Assembly: GCA_963762435.1 (NCBI GenBank)
Contig: CAVXLN010000030.1
Span: forward strand, 62,001 to 126,000
Source of the DNA: JAXDMU01 sp963762435
GTDB taxonomy: Bacteria; Pseudomonadota; Alphaproteobacteria; ATCC43930; CGMCC-115725
Direction: 5' to 3'
Length of the DNA: 64,000 bases
Notes under the pieces: generated by a model
Database searches by the model: none
What the model saw: only the letters and a program-made list of their open reading frames with translations
What the model was told of the DNA's origin: nothing
In this document: in pieces, positions 36,801 through 47,700 of the stretch
Position numbering within the stretch: the first letter of the stretch is position 1
How the letters are laid out: each line of letters begins with the position of its first letter
Position numbers and translations under genes: made by a program

Positions 36801-37331
36801 CAATTCCTCGACCAGCTCCCGGCGGGTGCCGATCGGGGATTCTTCAGCCGCGTGAAGCCGGCTCGTGCTTTCGCGCGGAAAGCCGCGGCCGGCGCGCGCG
36901 ACGCGGGGTTCCTCGATCGCATTCGCGCGCTGCCCTCCGGATCGCGCCGCCAGGCCCTGACCGATCAGCTGATCGATCGCGCCAAGCTCGTCTTGGGGGT
37001 GGATGCCACGACATGGATCGACACGCGCGCGGCACTCAGAGATGTGGGGCTGGACTCGCTCATGGCCGTGGAGCTGCGCAACATATTGGTGCAGCTTACC
37101 GGTGCGCCGCTGCCGGCGACGCTGCTGTTTGATTGCCCGACGATCGAGGCGCTGGCCGATCATCTGGCGCCGCTGTGCGGAATCGAGGCTGAGATATCCG
37201 CGGGTCCTCCGGCTGCCACCATGCGCGATGCGGCCGCGGAAGCAGCAGAGCTCGAAGCCCTTTCCGATGAAGAGGCGGAAGCGTTGCTGATGGAGGAGCT
37301 CGCGCAAGGGTTCCCCGGGCGGGTGGCGTGA
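30798..37331 (+). CDS. Type I polyketide synthase, module 2: KS-AT-DH-ER-KR-ACP
   Basis: A 2,177-aa fully reducing module. KS has Cys205 in IDSACSASL and the two histidines (ETHGTGT, NLGHLEAAAG). AT has Ser654 in GHSVGE and YAFH (His757), the malonyl-CoA pattern. DH has His958 in DHRIFGRLLLP and Asp1120 in MLDAVLQL. ER has HAAAGGVGLAAV (from 1579). KR has TGGLGGLG and Tyr1919 in LYPAANA. ACP has Ser2087 in GLDSL. All catalytic residues are present, so a saturated two-carbon extension is predicted. The N-terminal KLALMAKQMRAQAARAL is a short coil and the C-terminal LSDEEAEALLMEELA a helix, both likely for docking. The GTG start overlaps the previous stop (GTGA). Confidence 0.95.
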   Translation: MSDTPLPLSGMSAVKLALMAKQMRAQAARALRSDPIAIIGMGCRLPGGADTPESLWRLLRDGIETAREIPSDRWNGGAWYDPDLSASAKAVTKRASFLDRIDHFDSDYFGITPREADRMDPQQRLFLEVAIEALDDAGLTQSALAGTQTGVYVASYHNDYAQLQYADPEAIDLRTLTGTLHSVLANRLSWLLDLRGPSVSIDSACSASLVAVHLACQSLRLGECDIAITGGVSLIIAPELLVSMSKVGFMAPDGRCKTFDALADGFGRGEGCSVVVLKRLSDAIGDRDRILGVVRGSAVNQDGRSVVLAAPNGPAQEALIREALESAQLEPERIGFVETHGTGTALGDPIEVEAIAATLGRAAAGAGPCLLGSLKANLGHLEAAAGVTGLIKAVLALRHAAVPAQPNFHALNPHISLVGTRLAVPKALTPWPAGEQPRCAAVSSFGIGGTNAHVVLEEAPILPMAPAKAAADACRLLPLSAKSPAALSALAASWVEFLEATPATLVDLCHTAAQRRTHYERRFAAVGSSKEALRDRIRQYAEAGAALAAAPQGPSVASAPRVGFVFSGQGPQWFGMGRELYDAEPVFRATIDACDALLRPLSGWSLLEELAAPQDRSRLDETEVAQPALFALQVALAALWKSWGVTPDAVVGHSVGEIAALCVAGALDLPEAVRIVWQRGHIMQGATGLGRMASTGLSEAEARELVARFGGRLSVGAINAPRDTVLSGETGALDEALAMLTERGVGHRMLPVQYAFHSAQLDPFQQHFIDALGSVRTRTPTIPVYSTVTGRIATANPLDAGYFGRNMRDPVRFADAIQAMAASGFDLFLELGPHPVLSQSIAACLKAPDRGATVLASLRRGRAERETMLRACAALYEAGRDRLDWPAINLGIGSVTTLPAYPWQHRRHWIRTRPAGANLPLSDTAGHPTLGHRIDAAGIDAWIFQGGSDQGAPWLADHRIFGRLLLPAAAVIEMFSVAAGKTLGCEVPLVSAFAMMRPLSIPEPGEGVARWQVVAKPVSDGGVDLSLHEAIDGDWRLVATASAAPASQDVFELPAAAIAGSIAASGIYDRFKALGVDFGPGFQCLGAVEVADGFAQARLDLPDGLADDGQRYLVHPVMLDAVLQLCILAASGADGSPSEVFLPVGADRIQIRPAPSGSLRARVRLSSSGAPATLTADAVIETEQGDPIATMQGLRFARADRAALAAMDPASSDLYDLVWERAPDLDMGISPPIGSFLVFADSGGIAASIGAAIAALGGQCWTVRPGSDFARMSDRSWVIDPADPEHYRRLLGEAGPVQAALHCWSLDIPASGLGQEQIDCLGVGSALHLAQSLVRNEPAGSCRLRLLTRGAQQADGSRLTSPHGAGVWGLASIVAIEHPELGVRVIDLDPSDNRPDGTWLLAELLRGSEMRVALRGARRWVPRLQRYGRPIDPGTEHPRRVEMGQAGSFDGLVLREVATRPLQPDEVRLRVLAAGINFRDVLTVLGMYPGETPPLGVECAGIVTEIGDAVRELRVGERVFGLAPESLGTEAIVPAAFLAPIPQGMHAEDAAGVAVAFATAYYGLHRLAGLRAGERVLIHAAAGGVGLAAVRLALRAGAEVFATAGSPAKRAMLRELGVSAVMDSRTVAFSNEILAATGGAGVDVVLNSLAGEFIPAGLRTLKPGGCFLEIGKRGVWTEAEAAKLVPGIRYHVYDLGAQADADRGLLRPILDEIVGAFADGTLCPLPVEIFELEQVGDAMRHMAQAKHVGKIVVRVSADTPASKSAAPPFSADGTYLITGGLGGLGIETARWLARSGVRHLALSGRSRPGEAAARCIRELEGSGVSVRVFAADVADPDAMAAVIAEIQRSMPLRGIVHAAGTVRDGVLLNQSWNEGREVLRAKAHGAWVLHELTRTLDLDFFVLYSAAGLVLGAAGQGLYPAANAELDALAQFRRQSGLPALSVAWGLWSGMGMAADPAGRAEAVWRARGLGAVDPASGFAALERLLSDGAAYGAVVPIDWQQFLDQLPAGADRGFFSRVKPARAFARKAAAGARDAGFLDRIRALPSGSRRQALTDQLIDRAKLVLGVDATTWIDTRAALRDVGLDSLMAVELRNILVQLTGAPLPATLLFDCPTIEALADHLAPLCGIEAEISAGPPAATMRDAAAEAAELEALSDEEAEALLMEELAQGFPGRVA

Positions 37332-40300
37332 TGGACGAGATGATCCCTGGCGCGCCGCCGATATCGCCGGTCAAACGCGCCCTGATCGAAATACGCGAGC
37401 TCAAGGCACGGCTCGCGGCCGCCGAAGCCGCGCGATCGGAGCCGATCGCGATCGTCGGCATGGGATTGCGCTTTCCCGGCGGCGCCAACGACCTGGAGAG
37501 TTTCGCGCAGCTGCTATGGTCGCGCGGAGACGCCGTCAGCGAGGTTCCCGGCGATCGATGGGCCGTGGACGAGCTCTATTCGGACGACCCTGACGCGTCG
37601 GGGAAAATATGCACGCGCCGAGGTGCGTTCCTCGATCGGGTCGACCAGTTCGATGCCGACTTCTTTGGCATCTCGCCCCGCGAGGCGGCGAGCATGGATC
37701 CGCAGCAGCGGATCCTGCTGGAGGTCAGCTGGGAAGCGCTCGAGAATGCCGGCTACGCGCCCGATCGCTTGTCGGGCTCCCGGAGCGGCGTTTATCTCGG
37801 CATCAGCAACTGCGACTACGGTCGGGCCCTTTTCGCGCAGCCGGATCTACTGGACATCTACGCCAGCACCGGCGGTGCGCTTAGCATCGCGGCGGGCCGC
37901 CTATCCTACTTCCTGGGATGGCATGGACCGAGCATGGCGATCGACACCGCCTGCTCCTCGTCCCTCGTGGCACTGCATCTCGCCTGTCAGGGATTGCGTC
38001 TGCGCGAATGCGACCTGGCGTTGGCGGGCGGCATCAATCTCATTCTGACGCCGGAAATGAGCATCTGCTTCTCGAATGCGCGCATGATGTCGCCCGACGG
38101 CCGCTGCAAGACATTCGATGGGGGCGCCGATGGCTATGTGCGCGGCGAGGGTTGCGGCGTCGTGGTGTTGCGACGCCTGTCCGATGCGCTGGCCGACGGC
38201 GACCGCATCCTGGCCTTGGTGCGCGGCAGTGCCGTCAATCAGGACGGCCGCAGCGGCGGTCTCACCGCACCCAGCGGGCCGGCGCAGCAAGCCGTCATCC
38301 GTGCCGCCCTTCAGGCCGCTGGGGCCGCGCCGAACGAGATAGGCTATCTGGAGGCGCACGGAACCGGCACCCCTTTGGGCGATCCGATCGAAATCGGCGC
38401 CATCGGCTCGGTCTTCGGCCCGGGCCGCGATCGCAGCCGGCCTTTGGCGGTGGGCTCGGTCAAGACGAATATCGGGCACTTGGAAGCGGCCGCCGGCATC
38501 GCCGGCATCGCCAAGGTCGTTCTGGCCCTGCAACGCGGTACGATCCCGCCGAACCTGCATTTGCAGACGGGAAATCCTCTCATCGACTGGGCCGGTCTGC
38601 CGATCACGGTGCCGGTCGAGACCATGCCGTGGCCCTTGGACGGAAGTCGCGTGGCCGGGCTCAGCTCGTTCGGTTTCAGCGGCTGCAACGCCCACGTCAT
38701 CCTGGAACAGGCGCCGAATCTCTCGGCACCCACGATCACAGAGCCTGATCGCCCGATTCATGTTCTCGCACTCTCGGCGCGCGAAGCCGGAAGTCTTGGC
38801 GAGCTCGCGCGACGATACGAGGCGGCGCTGACGGACGACATGGATGTCGCCGACATGTGTCACACCGCCAATGCCGGCCGCTCCCATTTCAATTCCCGAC
38901 TGGCCGTGGCCGGTGCCACGATCGGCGAAATGCGACGGGGGCTTGCCGCCTTTATCGAAGGGCAGCCGAACGACGCCGTCGCCATCGGCCGGCACGATGG
39001 TGCGGCACGTCCCCAGGTGGCGTTCCTGTTTACCGGGCAGGGGGCACAATATCCGAGCATGGGGCTGGCGCTGTACGCGACCTCGCCCACCTTCCGACAG
39101 GCGCTGGATGAGTGCGCGGCCGGTCTGGCACCTTTCATGGAACGCGGACTGCTGGAGGTGCTGCGCGATACCAGCGACGCGACCCCGATCAACCAGACGC
39201 TTTACGCCCAGCCCGTCATGTTCGCGATCGAGTACGCGCTGGCGATGCTTTGGCGCTCCTGGGGCATCGAGCCGGTGGCGGTGCTCGGCCATAGCCTGGG
39301 TGAATATACGGCTGCCTGCATCGCGGGCATATTGCGCCTCGATGATGCGCTGCGCCTGGTGGCCGAACGGGGCCGGCTCACCACGTCGCTGGCCAGCGAC
39401 GGCGGCATGGCGGCGGTCTTCGCGAGCCATGATGTCGTCGCGAACGAGGTCGCCGGGGCTGGCGGGGCGCTGACGATCGCCGCCTACAATGGGCCCGAGC
39501 ATTTCGTGGTCAGCGGTGAGCCGGACGCGATTTCGGCGATGCTGGACCGGATGCTGCATGCGGGGGTTCGCTGCAGGCCGCTCCAAATATCCTATGCCGC
39601 TCATTCGCGATCGATCGATCCCGTCATTCCCGCCTTCCGGGCCGTGCTGGAGACCGTCAGCTTTCAGGCGGAACGGATCGCCGTGATCTCGAATGTGACC
39701 GGTGCGCCGGCCAGTGCGGCCGATGTCGGGAATGTCGAATATTGGCTCGAGCACATGCGGCGCCCCGTCCGCTTCGCCGACGGGATGAAGGCGCTCGCGG
39801 CGTTGGGAATCACGCACTGCGTCGAGATCGGGCCGCATCCGGTGCTGCTCGCCATGGCGGCTGACTGTGTTCCAGAGGATCGCATGGCTTGGCTGCCGTC
39901 AATGCGCCGGGACCGGCCCGAATGGTCCGATCTCAGCGACAGTCTTCGGCGTCTCTACGCGGATGGCGCCAATGTCGACTGGGTCGGCTTCGATCGGGAT
40001 TATCAGCGGCGGCGCACGGTTCTGCCCACATATCCATTCCATCGCCGGCGCCATTGGATCGACATTGCCGGTGCCGGCCACAAGACACCCGCGACGGCGC
40101 GGACGCGCTGGTCGGAGGTCGGCGCCGCGGTCGGCCGGCAAGCAAAGCAGGGACCGCTGGACCTCGATGTGCGGTCATACCCCGCCCGGTGGGACTGCCT
40201 GGCGCGACTGACCCTCGCGCATGCGGCGCAGACGCTGCGGGAGGCCGGCCTTTTCACTGAGGCCGGCGACGCCCAGACGCTCGAGCAGGTGATGAGCCGT

Positions 40301-41791
40301 GCGGGCATGGGCGTGACGTACCAGCATCTCATCCGGCGGTGGCTCGATGGGCTGGTCGCCACGGGCCAATTGCGCGTGGACGGCGATCGCTATGTGGCCG
40401 ACGCGCCGCTGCCGGAGCCGGCCCTGTCCGCCCTGTGGCTGGAGGCTGAGCAGCTGCTGGATGACGACCAGCCGCTGCTGGCCTATCTGCGCAATTGCGG
40501 CGGCCTGGTCAGCGACGTGCTGCGCGGCAAGGCCAGCCCGCTCGAAACGCTGTTTCCGGGAGGCTCGTTCGATCTCGCGGAGGATCTCTATCAGCGATCG
40601 AGCACGATGTGGTACATCAACGGCCTGGCCGCGGCGGCGATCGAAGCGCTCGGTCATGCCACCGGTACGGGCGGGATGCTGCGCGTGCTGGAAATCGGGG
40701 CCGGCACCGGCGGCACGACGGCGTCGCTCCTGCCCGCTCTGCCGGCGGATCGGGCCCAATATCGGTTCACCGACGTGTCCGACCTCTTCATCGATCGGGC
40801 TCGGCAACGCTTCGGTCAATATCCGTTCGTATCCTATGCGCGGTTCGACTTGGAGCAAGAGCCATCGGAGCAGGGATTTTCACCGGCGAGCTTCGACCTC
40901 ATCCTGTCCGCCAACGCGGTTCACGCCGCCGTCGATCTGCCGGCGACGCTCCATCGCCTGCGCGATCTGCTGGCGCCGGGCGGCTTGCTGATGCTGGTCG
41001 AATCGACGACCCATTTCACCTGGTTCGACATGACCACCGGTCTCATCGAAGGATGGCAGCACTTCGCTGACGATCTGCGGAAGGAGGCACCCCTGCTTGC
41101 GGCCTCGCAGTGGACCGACTTGCTGGTGGAATCGGGCTTCGAGCGCGCGGCCGCCTGGCCCGAAGCGGACTCTCCGGCCGTTCATCTAGGACAGCATGTT
41201 CTGATCGCCCAAGTCGCGGGGGAAGTTTCGGCGGACCGGCCAGGGCTGGAGGCGTCGGCGCCGGGTGAGGAACGGTCATTCGTGGCGCACGCGGCGGATT
41301 TCGCGCCGCGGGAGGGCACATGGGATGAATGGCGGGCGCGCATCCTCGAGGCGCTTCCGGGCGAACGCCATGATCTGCTGTGCGACTTCGTGCGCGAGCA
41401 TGTGATGAGGGTGCTGAGGCGTGATGCCGACGAGCTGCCGGATCGTCACGATCGCCTCATGGATCTCGGGCTTGACTCCCTGATGGCCGTTCAGCTCCGC
41501 GATCAGCTCGGCAAGCATCTGAGCCTCGCCTCACGACTGCCCGCCACGTTGATGTTCGATCATCCGACGATCGACGCCTTGGCGAGCTTTCTGCGCGATC
41601 GGCTTTGGCCGCTCGAGGCCGCTGGCACCCCAGCCTCGGTCCCGAGCCCGGAAATTGGACACGGCACGACGCCGGCCGGCCTCGCGGCCGTCGCGGCGAT
41701 GAGCGACGCCGATATCGAAGCGCGCCTGCTGGAGCGATTCAAGACGCGCCAAATTGTTGATGAAAAAAATGCCAAACGATCACCGGCTTGA
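37331..41791 (+). CDS. Type I polyketide synthase, module 3: KS-AT-cMT-ACP
   Basis: A 1,486-aa module with no reducing domain. KS has Cys208 in IDTACSSSL plus EAHGTGT and NIGHLEAAAG. AT has Ser655 in GHSLGEY; the specificity region reads YAAH (His758), neither the malonyl HAFH nor the methylmalonyl YASH form. A C-methyltransferase follows (about 930-1300) with the SAM motif LEIGAGTGGTTA from about 1120. ACP has Ser1383 in GLDSL. An alpha-methyl beta-keto unit is predicted. The N-terminus (KRALIEIRELKARLAAAEAA) is a clear docking coil, and the C-terminus ends MSDADIEARLLERF. The ATG at 37331 overlaps the previous stop (TGATG); a GTG three bases earlier is also possible. Confidence 0.95.
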   Translation: MDEMIPGAPPISPVKRALIEIRELKARLAAAEAARSEPIAIVGMGLRFPGGANDLESFAQLLWSRGDAVSEVPGDRWAVDELYSDDPDASGKICTRRGAFLDRVDQFDADFFGISPREAASMDPQQRILLEVSWEALENAGYAPDRLSGSRSGVYLGISNCDYGRALFAQPDLLDIYASTGGALSIAAGRLSYFLGWHGPSMAIDTACSSSLVALHLACQGLRLRECDLALAGGINLILTPEMSICFSNARMMSPDGRCKTFDGGADGYVRGEGCGVVVLRRLSDALADGDRILALVRGSAVNQDGRSGGLTAPSGPAQQAVIRAALQAAGAAPNEIGYLEAHGTGTPLGDPIEIGAIGSVFGPGRDRSRPLAVGSVKTNIGHLEAAAGIAGIAKVVLALQRGTIPPNLHLQTGNPLIDWAGLPITVPVETMPWPLDGSRVAGLSSFGFSGCNAHVILEQAPNLSAPTITEPDRPIHVLALSAREAGSLGELARRYEAALTDDMDVADMCHTANAGRSHFNSRLAVAGATIGEMRRGLAAFIEGQPNDAVAIGRHDGAARPQVAFLFTGQGAQYPSMGLALYATSPTFRQALDECAAGLAPFMERGLLEVLRDTSDATPINQTLYAQPVMFAIEYALAMLWRSWGIEPVAVLGHSLGEYTAACIAGILRLDDALRLVAERGRLTTSLASDGGMAAVFASHDVVANEVAGAGGALTIAAYNGPEHFVVSGEPDAISAMLDRMLHAGVRCRPLQISYAAHSRSIDPVIPAFRAVLETVSFQAERIAVISNVTGAPASAADVGNVEYWLEHMRRPVRFADGMKALAALGITHCVEIGPHPVLLAMAADCVPEDRMAWLPSMRRDRPEWSDLSDSLRRLYADGANVDWVGFDRDYQRRRTVLPTYPFHRRRHWIDIAGAGHKTPATARTRWSEVGAAVGRQAKQGPLDLDVRSYPARWDCLARLTLAHAAQTLREAGLFTEAGDAQTLEQVMSRAGMGVTYQHLIRRWLDGLVATGQLRVDGDRYVADAPLPEPALSALWLEAEQLLDDDQPLLAYLRNCGGLVSDVLRGKASPLETLFPGGSFDLAEDLYQRSSTMWYINGLAAAAIEALGHATGTGGMLRVLEIGAGTGGTTASLLPALPADRAQYRFTDVSDLFIDRARQRFGQYPFVSYARFDLEQEPSEQGFSPASFDLILSANAVHAAVDLPATLHRLRDLLAPGGLLMLVESTTHFTWFDMTTGLIEGWQHFADDLRKEAPLLAASQWTDLLVESGFERAAAWPEADSPAVHLGQHVLIAQVAGEVSADRPGLEASAPGEERSFVAHAADFAPREGTWDEWRARILEALPGERHDLLCDFVREHVMRVLRRDADELPDRHDRLMDLGLDSLMAVQLRDQLGKHLSLASRLPATLMFDHPTIDALASFLRDRLWPLEAAGTPASVPSPEIGHGTTPAGLAAVAAMSDADIEARLLERFKTRQIVDEKNAKRSPA

Positions 41792-44700
41792 AGATCTGAC
41801 GCCGCTTCAGCGCGCCTTCCTGGCACTCGAGGAAGCGGAAGAGCGGCTTGCCGCCATGACGCGGGCAGCGCGCGAGCCGATCGCCATCATCGGCCTCGGC
41901 TGCCGCGTGCCGGGCGGCGGCGACGATGCGGCGAGCTTCTGGCGGCTCATGATCGAGGGGATCGACGCGATCACGCCGGTGCCCGCCGACCGGTGGGATC
42001 ATGAGGCACTCTACGATCCCGACCCGGCGGCGCTCGGGCGCATCGCGACGCGGTCCGGCGGGTTTCTCCGTGAGGTCGGTCAATTCGATCCAGGATTCTT
42101 CGGTATCGCACCCCGCGAAGCGGAAGGGATGGATCCGCAACAGCGCCTGCTGCTCGAGGTCGGCTGGGAAGCGCTCGAACATGCCGGCCAGGCGCCCGAC
42201 CGCCTCGAAGGGTCCGCGACCGGTGTGTTCGTCGGGGCGTGTGCCAGCGACTACGCTTATTCGCAGCTCAAATCCGAGGATCCCGGTCTGCTCGACGCCC
42301 ATTTCGCATCGGGCATCGCGCATAGCGTTTTCAGCGGCCGCCTGTCGTTTCTGCTTGGGCTTCGGGGGCCGAGCATCACGATCGACACCGCGTGCTCGTC
42401 CTCGCTTGTCGCCATCCATCTCGCCTGTCAGGCGCTCCGAAACGCCGAATGCCGAATGGCTCTCGCGGGCGGCGTCAATCTGATCCTGACGCCGGATCTC
42501 TTCGTGGCGCTGTCGCAATCGCGCATGCTGGCCCCCGATGGCCGATGCAAGACCTTCGCCGCTGCCGCGGACGGCTTTGGACGCGGCGAAGGGTGCGGCG
42601 TGGTCGTGCTGAAACGCCTTGGCGACGCAGAAGCAGACGGCGACAGAATCCTGGCCGTCGTCAGCGGCAGTGCGGTCAATCAGGATGGGCCGAGCAGCAG
42701 CCTGACGGCGCCCAATGGCCCGGCCCAGGAAGAGGTCATTCGCGCGGCCTTGGCCTTCGCGGACATCGCCCCCGGGCAGGTCGGCTTTATCGAGGCGCAC
42801 GGCACCGGGACCCAGCTCGGCGACCCCTTGGAGGTCCAGGCGCTCGGCTCTGTCTTCGCCGAGGATCGGCCCGACGATCGCCCCCTGCTGATCGGATCGG
42901 TCAAGACCAACATCGGTCACCTGGAAGCGGCTGCGGGTGTCACCGGCCTCATCAAGCTTGTTCTGGCACTCCAGCACCGGACGATTCCGCCGCATCTGCA
43001 TTTCGACGATCCGAGCCCGCATATCGCCTGGGACGAGCTGCCGATGCGCGTCCCGGTTCGATCGGTCCCGTGGGAGCCGATCGGCGGGCGCCGCATCGGT
43101 GGCGTGAGCTCGTTCGGATTCAGCGGCACGAATGCCCATGTCGTGCTCGAAGAGGCGCCACCGCGTGCCGCCGACGCCGCCCTCCCGGCACGGACCTGCC
43201 TGCTCGCGATTTCCGCGCGCGATGGGACGGCGCTCGGAGAGCTCGCCGGGCGCTACTCGACGTTTCTCGCCGGCGCGCCCGATATCACGCTCGCGGACCT
43301 TTGCCACACGGCGAACATGGGGCGGGCGCATTTCAGGCATCGGGCGACCATCGTCGCCCGCACGATCGATGAGGCGCGCCGGGAACTGACTGCCCTTGCG
43401 CAGGGCGACGGGCGACAAGTGGAAGTCACCCGTCGGGACCCGCTTCGCATCGCCTTTCTGTTCACCGGCCAGGGCTCGCAATATCCGGGGATGGCCAAGG
43501 GCTTGTACGATGTGTCGCGGGTGTTCCGGGCGGCGCTCGACCGTTGTGCCGACCTGCTGGCGCCGCATCTCGATCGGCCGTTGCTCGAGCTCCTGTTCCC
43601 AGCGGATCCGCAAGCGAGCCTGCTCGATGAAACCGTCTATACGCAGCCGGCTCTCTTTTCCGTCGAGTACGCGCTCGCCGAGCTTTGGCGTTCGTGGGGC
43701 GTCGAACCGAATATTCTGATCGGGCACTCGGTCGGCGAGTATGTCGCGGCGTGCCTCGCCGGCGTGTTCACGCTGGAAGACGGCGTGGCCTTGATCGCCT
43801 TGCGCGGCCGGCTGATGCAGTCCTTGCCGGCCGGTGGTGCCATGGCCGCGATATTCGCCCCCTATGAGACCGTCGCGGCGGCAATAGCACCGCATGCGAG
43901 CCGGGTCTCCATCGCCAGCGCCAACGGACCAACCCAGACCGTGATCTCGGGCAGCGCCGAAACAGTCGCCCAGATTTGCGCGACGTTTGGCCAAGGCGGC
44001 ATTCACCACAAGCTGCTGCCGGTGTCGCACGCGTTCCATTCGCCGCTGGTCGAGCCGGTGCTCGATCGGTTCGAGGCGGCGGTCGGCGCCGTTCGGCTGT
44101 CGCCGCCGCGATTGCGTCTGGTGTCGAACCTCACGGGCTTGCCGGCCGACGCCGCGGAAATTACCAAGCCGCTTTATTGGCGGCGGCACATGCGCGAAGC
44201 GGTTCGCTTCGGCGACGGCGCGCGCGCGCTCGAGGCGGCACGCATCGATTGCTGCATTGAAATCGGACCGACGCCGGCGCTGCTGCCGATCGCCGCCGCC
44301 GCGTTCGAGACCGCACCGCCCACCATGATCCCGTCGCTGCGCCGAAACCGGCCCGATTGGGAGCAGATGCTGGATGGCCTGTCCGCCCTCTATCTGGCGG
44401 GCCATCGGGTTGATTGGCGGGGGCTGAGCGACCACGGGCCGCACAAAATTGTCGACCTGCCTGGCTATCCGTTTCAGCGGCAACGCTATTGGTTCCGAGC
44501 GAAGCCGAGGACGGCGGTGAGGGCGGTATCAAGCGGTCATCCTCTGCTGGGGCATGCAGTGCGCTCGCCGGCTCGCCAGAAGAGCTACCAATCCGTGCTG
44601 AGCGCCGATGCGCCGTCCTTCATCCGCCAGCATCGCGTAGCAGACCGGATCATTCTGCCGGCGACCGCCTATCTGGAAATGCTCGGGGCGAGTGCCCACG

Positions 44701-47700
44701 CCGAGTTTCAGACCGGGACGGTCGTGGCGGAGAATGTCACGATCGGCGAGGCGATGCTGTTCGACGAAGATGGCGCCTGCCGTCTCGTTCACACCTCGAT
44801 CGAGCCTTCCGATGGTGCGTCCATCGCCGTTTCGATCAGCAGTGCGGCGGAACGGGATGAAGCGGATGCTTGGGTCGAGCATGCTACGGCGCGGCTTCGC
44901 CGCGGGGTGGAACCGGGTTCGCAGCGGGTGGCACTCGACCAGATCCGTGCTGAGTGCCCGACACCCGTTCCGGTCGACGAGTTCTATCGGCAGCTCGGCG
45001 CCAAGGGACTGGATTTCGGCGATGGGTTCAGAACGGTCGACGCCTTATGGCGCGGCGCCGGGCAAGCGCTCGGTCACGTCACGCTGTCGCCGGATCTTGC
45101 CGCCGAGGCCGGCGAATATGGCTTCCATCCCGTGCTGCTCGACGGCTGTCTTCAAATCGTCGCCGCGGCACTGACCGACGAGGAAGAAGACGCCCTTTAT
45201 CTGCCGATCGGCATCGGCTCCGTCACGTGGCACCGTCAGGCGGCGAACGCGTGCTGGAGCCATGTCGTCATGCCGGCGGCGGCGGGCGACATGCGGCGCG
45301 CGCATCTGAGCATCTTTGACGCCGATGGCCTGCCGATCGCCGACCTGAGCGATGTGCTGTTCCGGCGTATCACGGGGGATGCCCTCGAACGGCTCGACGA
45401 ACGCTGGCTCGATGATTTGCTTTACGAAATCGCTTGGCGGCCGGTGCCGGTCGCGGCGTCGTCCGGGCAAAGCGGATGGACGATCCCGGCGCTGATCGAG
45501 GCCGCCACCGGCCAGCTCGACGATCTGCGCGCCGGAGCACGGATCGACGCCTACGATGCCGGTTGCGGACCGATCGACGAGCTCTGCGCGTCCTACATCC
45601 TGCGCGCGGTGCTGCAACTGGGCTGGATGCCGCTGCCCGATGATGTCGTGGCGACAGCGGCCCTCGCGCAACAATTGGGCATAGTCCCGCGGCACCATCG
45701 CCTGTTCGAAAGATTGTTGGCGATCCTGGGCGATGCCGGCTGGCTGGTGCCGCATGCGGCGGGTTGGCGCGTCAGGCGTCGCTTCGAAGCCACGCGGCCC
45801 GAGGACGATCTGGCACTGCTGCGGCGATCGCTGCCGGATGCCGCGGCGGAGTTGGAGCTGATCGGTCGTGTCGGTGGTGAGCTGGCGCGCGCGCTGCGCG
45901 GCGAACGCAATCCCGTTGAGCTCTTGTTTCCCGACGGCTCGCTCGATACCGCCGAACGGCTTTATCGCAATTCGCCGACGGCCCGGCTGTTCAACGGCTT
46001 GATGGCCGAGGTGATGGCGGCGGTCGTCGCGGCGCGCGGGACGGGTCGCACGCTGCGGATTCTGGAGATCGGCGCCGGGACCGGCGGCACGACCGCCCAT
46101 CTCCTGCCGCGGCTTCCTGAGATCGGTGTGGAGTATACCTTCACCGATATCGGCCCCGCTTTCGTAGCACGGGCCGAGGCCCGTTTCCGGGACTGCAACT
46201 TCATGCGGTTCGACGTTCTCGATCTCGAGCGGGATCCTGAAACGCAAGGCTTCGCGGGTCGTCAGTTCGACGTGATCATTGCGTCGAACGTGATCCATGC
46301 CACGGCTGGTTTACGCAACACCTTGGCGCGGGTCCGACGCTTGCTGGCGCCAGGCGGACTGCTTGCAATGCTCGAGGTGACGACGCCGCAACGCAGCTTC
46401 GACCTGACCGTCGGCCTGACGGAGGGTTGGTGGGCCTTCACCGACACGGAACTCCGCACGGATTCGGCACTGCTTTCGCGCGATCAGTGGCTAGAGCTGT
46501 TACCTGAATGCGGGTTCGATGCGGTCGCGACATTGCCGCCTGAACCGGCGTCGCGCGGATCGCTGGCGGGGCAAGCGCTGTTCTTGGCGCGGGCCGGGGC
46601 CCGCGATTGGGTGCTGTTCGCGGACGAGAATGGGGTCGCCTCCAAGCTCGCGGACCAAATCCGAGCGTCGGGCGATCGCTGCACGCTCGTCAGGCGCGGC
46701 CGATACGATTTCGGCGTCGAACTCGCTCATGTCGAAGCGACCGCTCCGGCGGATTATCACCGGCTGTTCACCGACCTCAAGGCGGCGGGCCGGGCTGTTC
46801 ATGGCGTCATCTACGGTTGGGCGCTCGACACTGAGGCCTGGGACGGCATGGTCGAGCAGCAGCTCGTCGAAGCCTGGACCCTGAGCGCCACCAGCCCGAT
46901 GTTGCTGGCAAAATCATTGGTCGGCGAGAGCGCGCCGCCGCAACTCTGGGTGATGACCAGGGGTGCTCAGGCCGCCGGCGAAGCGGCGCGTGGCACCTCG
47001 CCATCCCAAGCGGCGGCCTGGGGGCTCACGCGAACCCTGGCTTTGGAGCACCCGGAAGTCAGCTGCGTCTCGCTCGATCTTGATCCAGCCGCCGACATCG
47101 CGGAGCTCGACGGCATCCTGGCTGAACTGGCCGAGGACGGTGCCGAGCGCCAGATCGCGTTCAGATCGGGCCGGCGTGACGTGGCGAGGCTGGCGCGTGC
47201 GCGGCGCGCGCGGCCCGCTCCCCATGTCGCGGATGCCGCATGGCGGCTGGTTGCCGCCTCGCCGGGCACTTTCGACCAGTTCACGCGTGCGCCGATCGAG
47301 CGGCCTCCGCTGGCGCCAGACGAGGTCGAGATCGCCGTTGAGGCGGTCGGGCTGAACTTCTACGATGTGCTGAATGTCCTGGGCATGCGGCCAGGCGCCG
47401 AGGACGCTCTGGGTGGCGAATGCGCCGGGCGGATCGTAAGGGTCGGCGCCGGTGTCACGCATGTGGGCGTCGGCGACCCGGTGCTGGCCGTCGCGTCATC
47501 CTGCCTCGCCGCGTTCGCGGTCGCGAAAGCCCACATGGTCCAGCGCCGCCCGGACGAGATGAGCGCCGAAGAGGGGGCGGCATTCCCGATCGCGTTTCTC
47601 ACGGCGGAATTCTGCCTGTCGCATATCGCGGGGATGCGGCCGGGCGATCATGTGCTGATCCATGCGGCCGCCGGCGGTGTCGGGATGGCCGCAATCCAGC

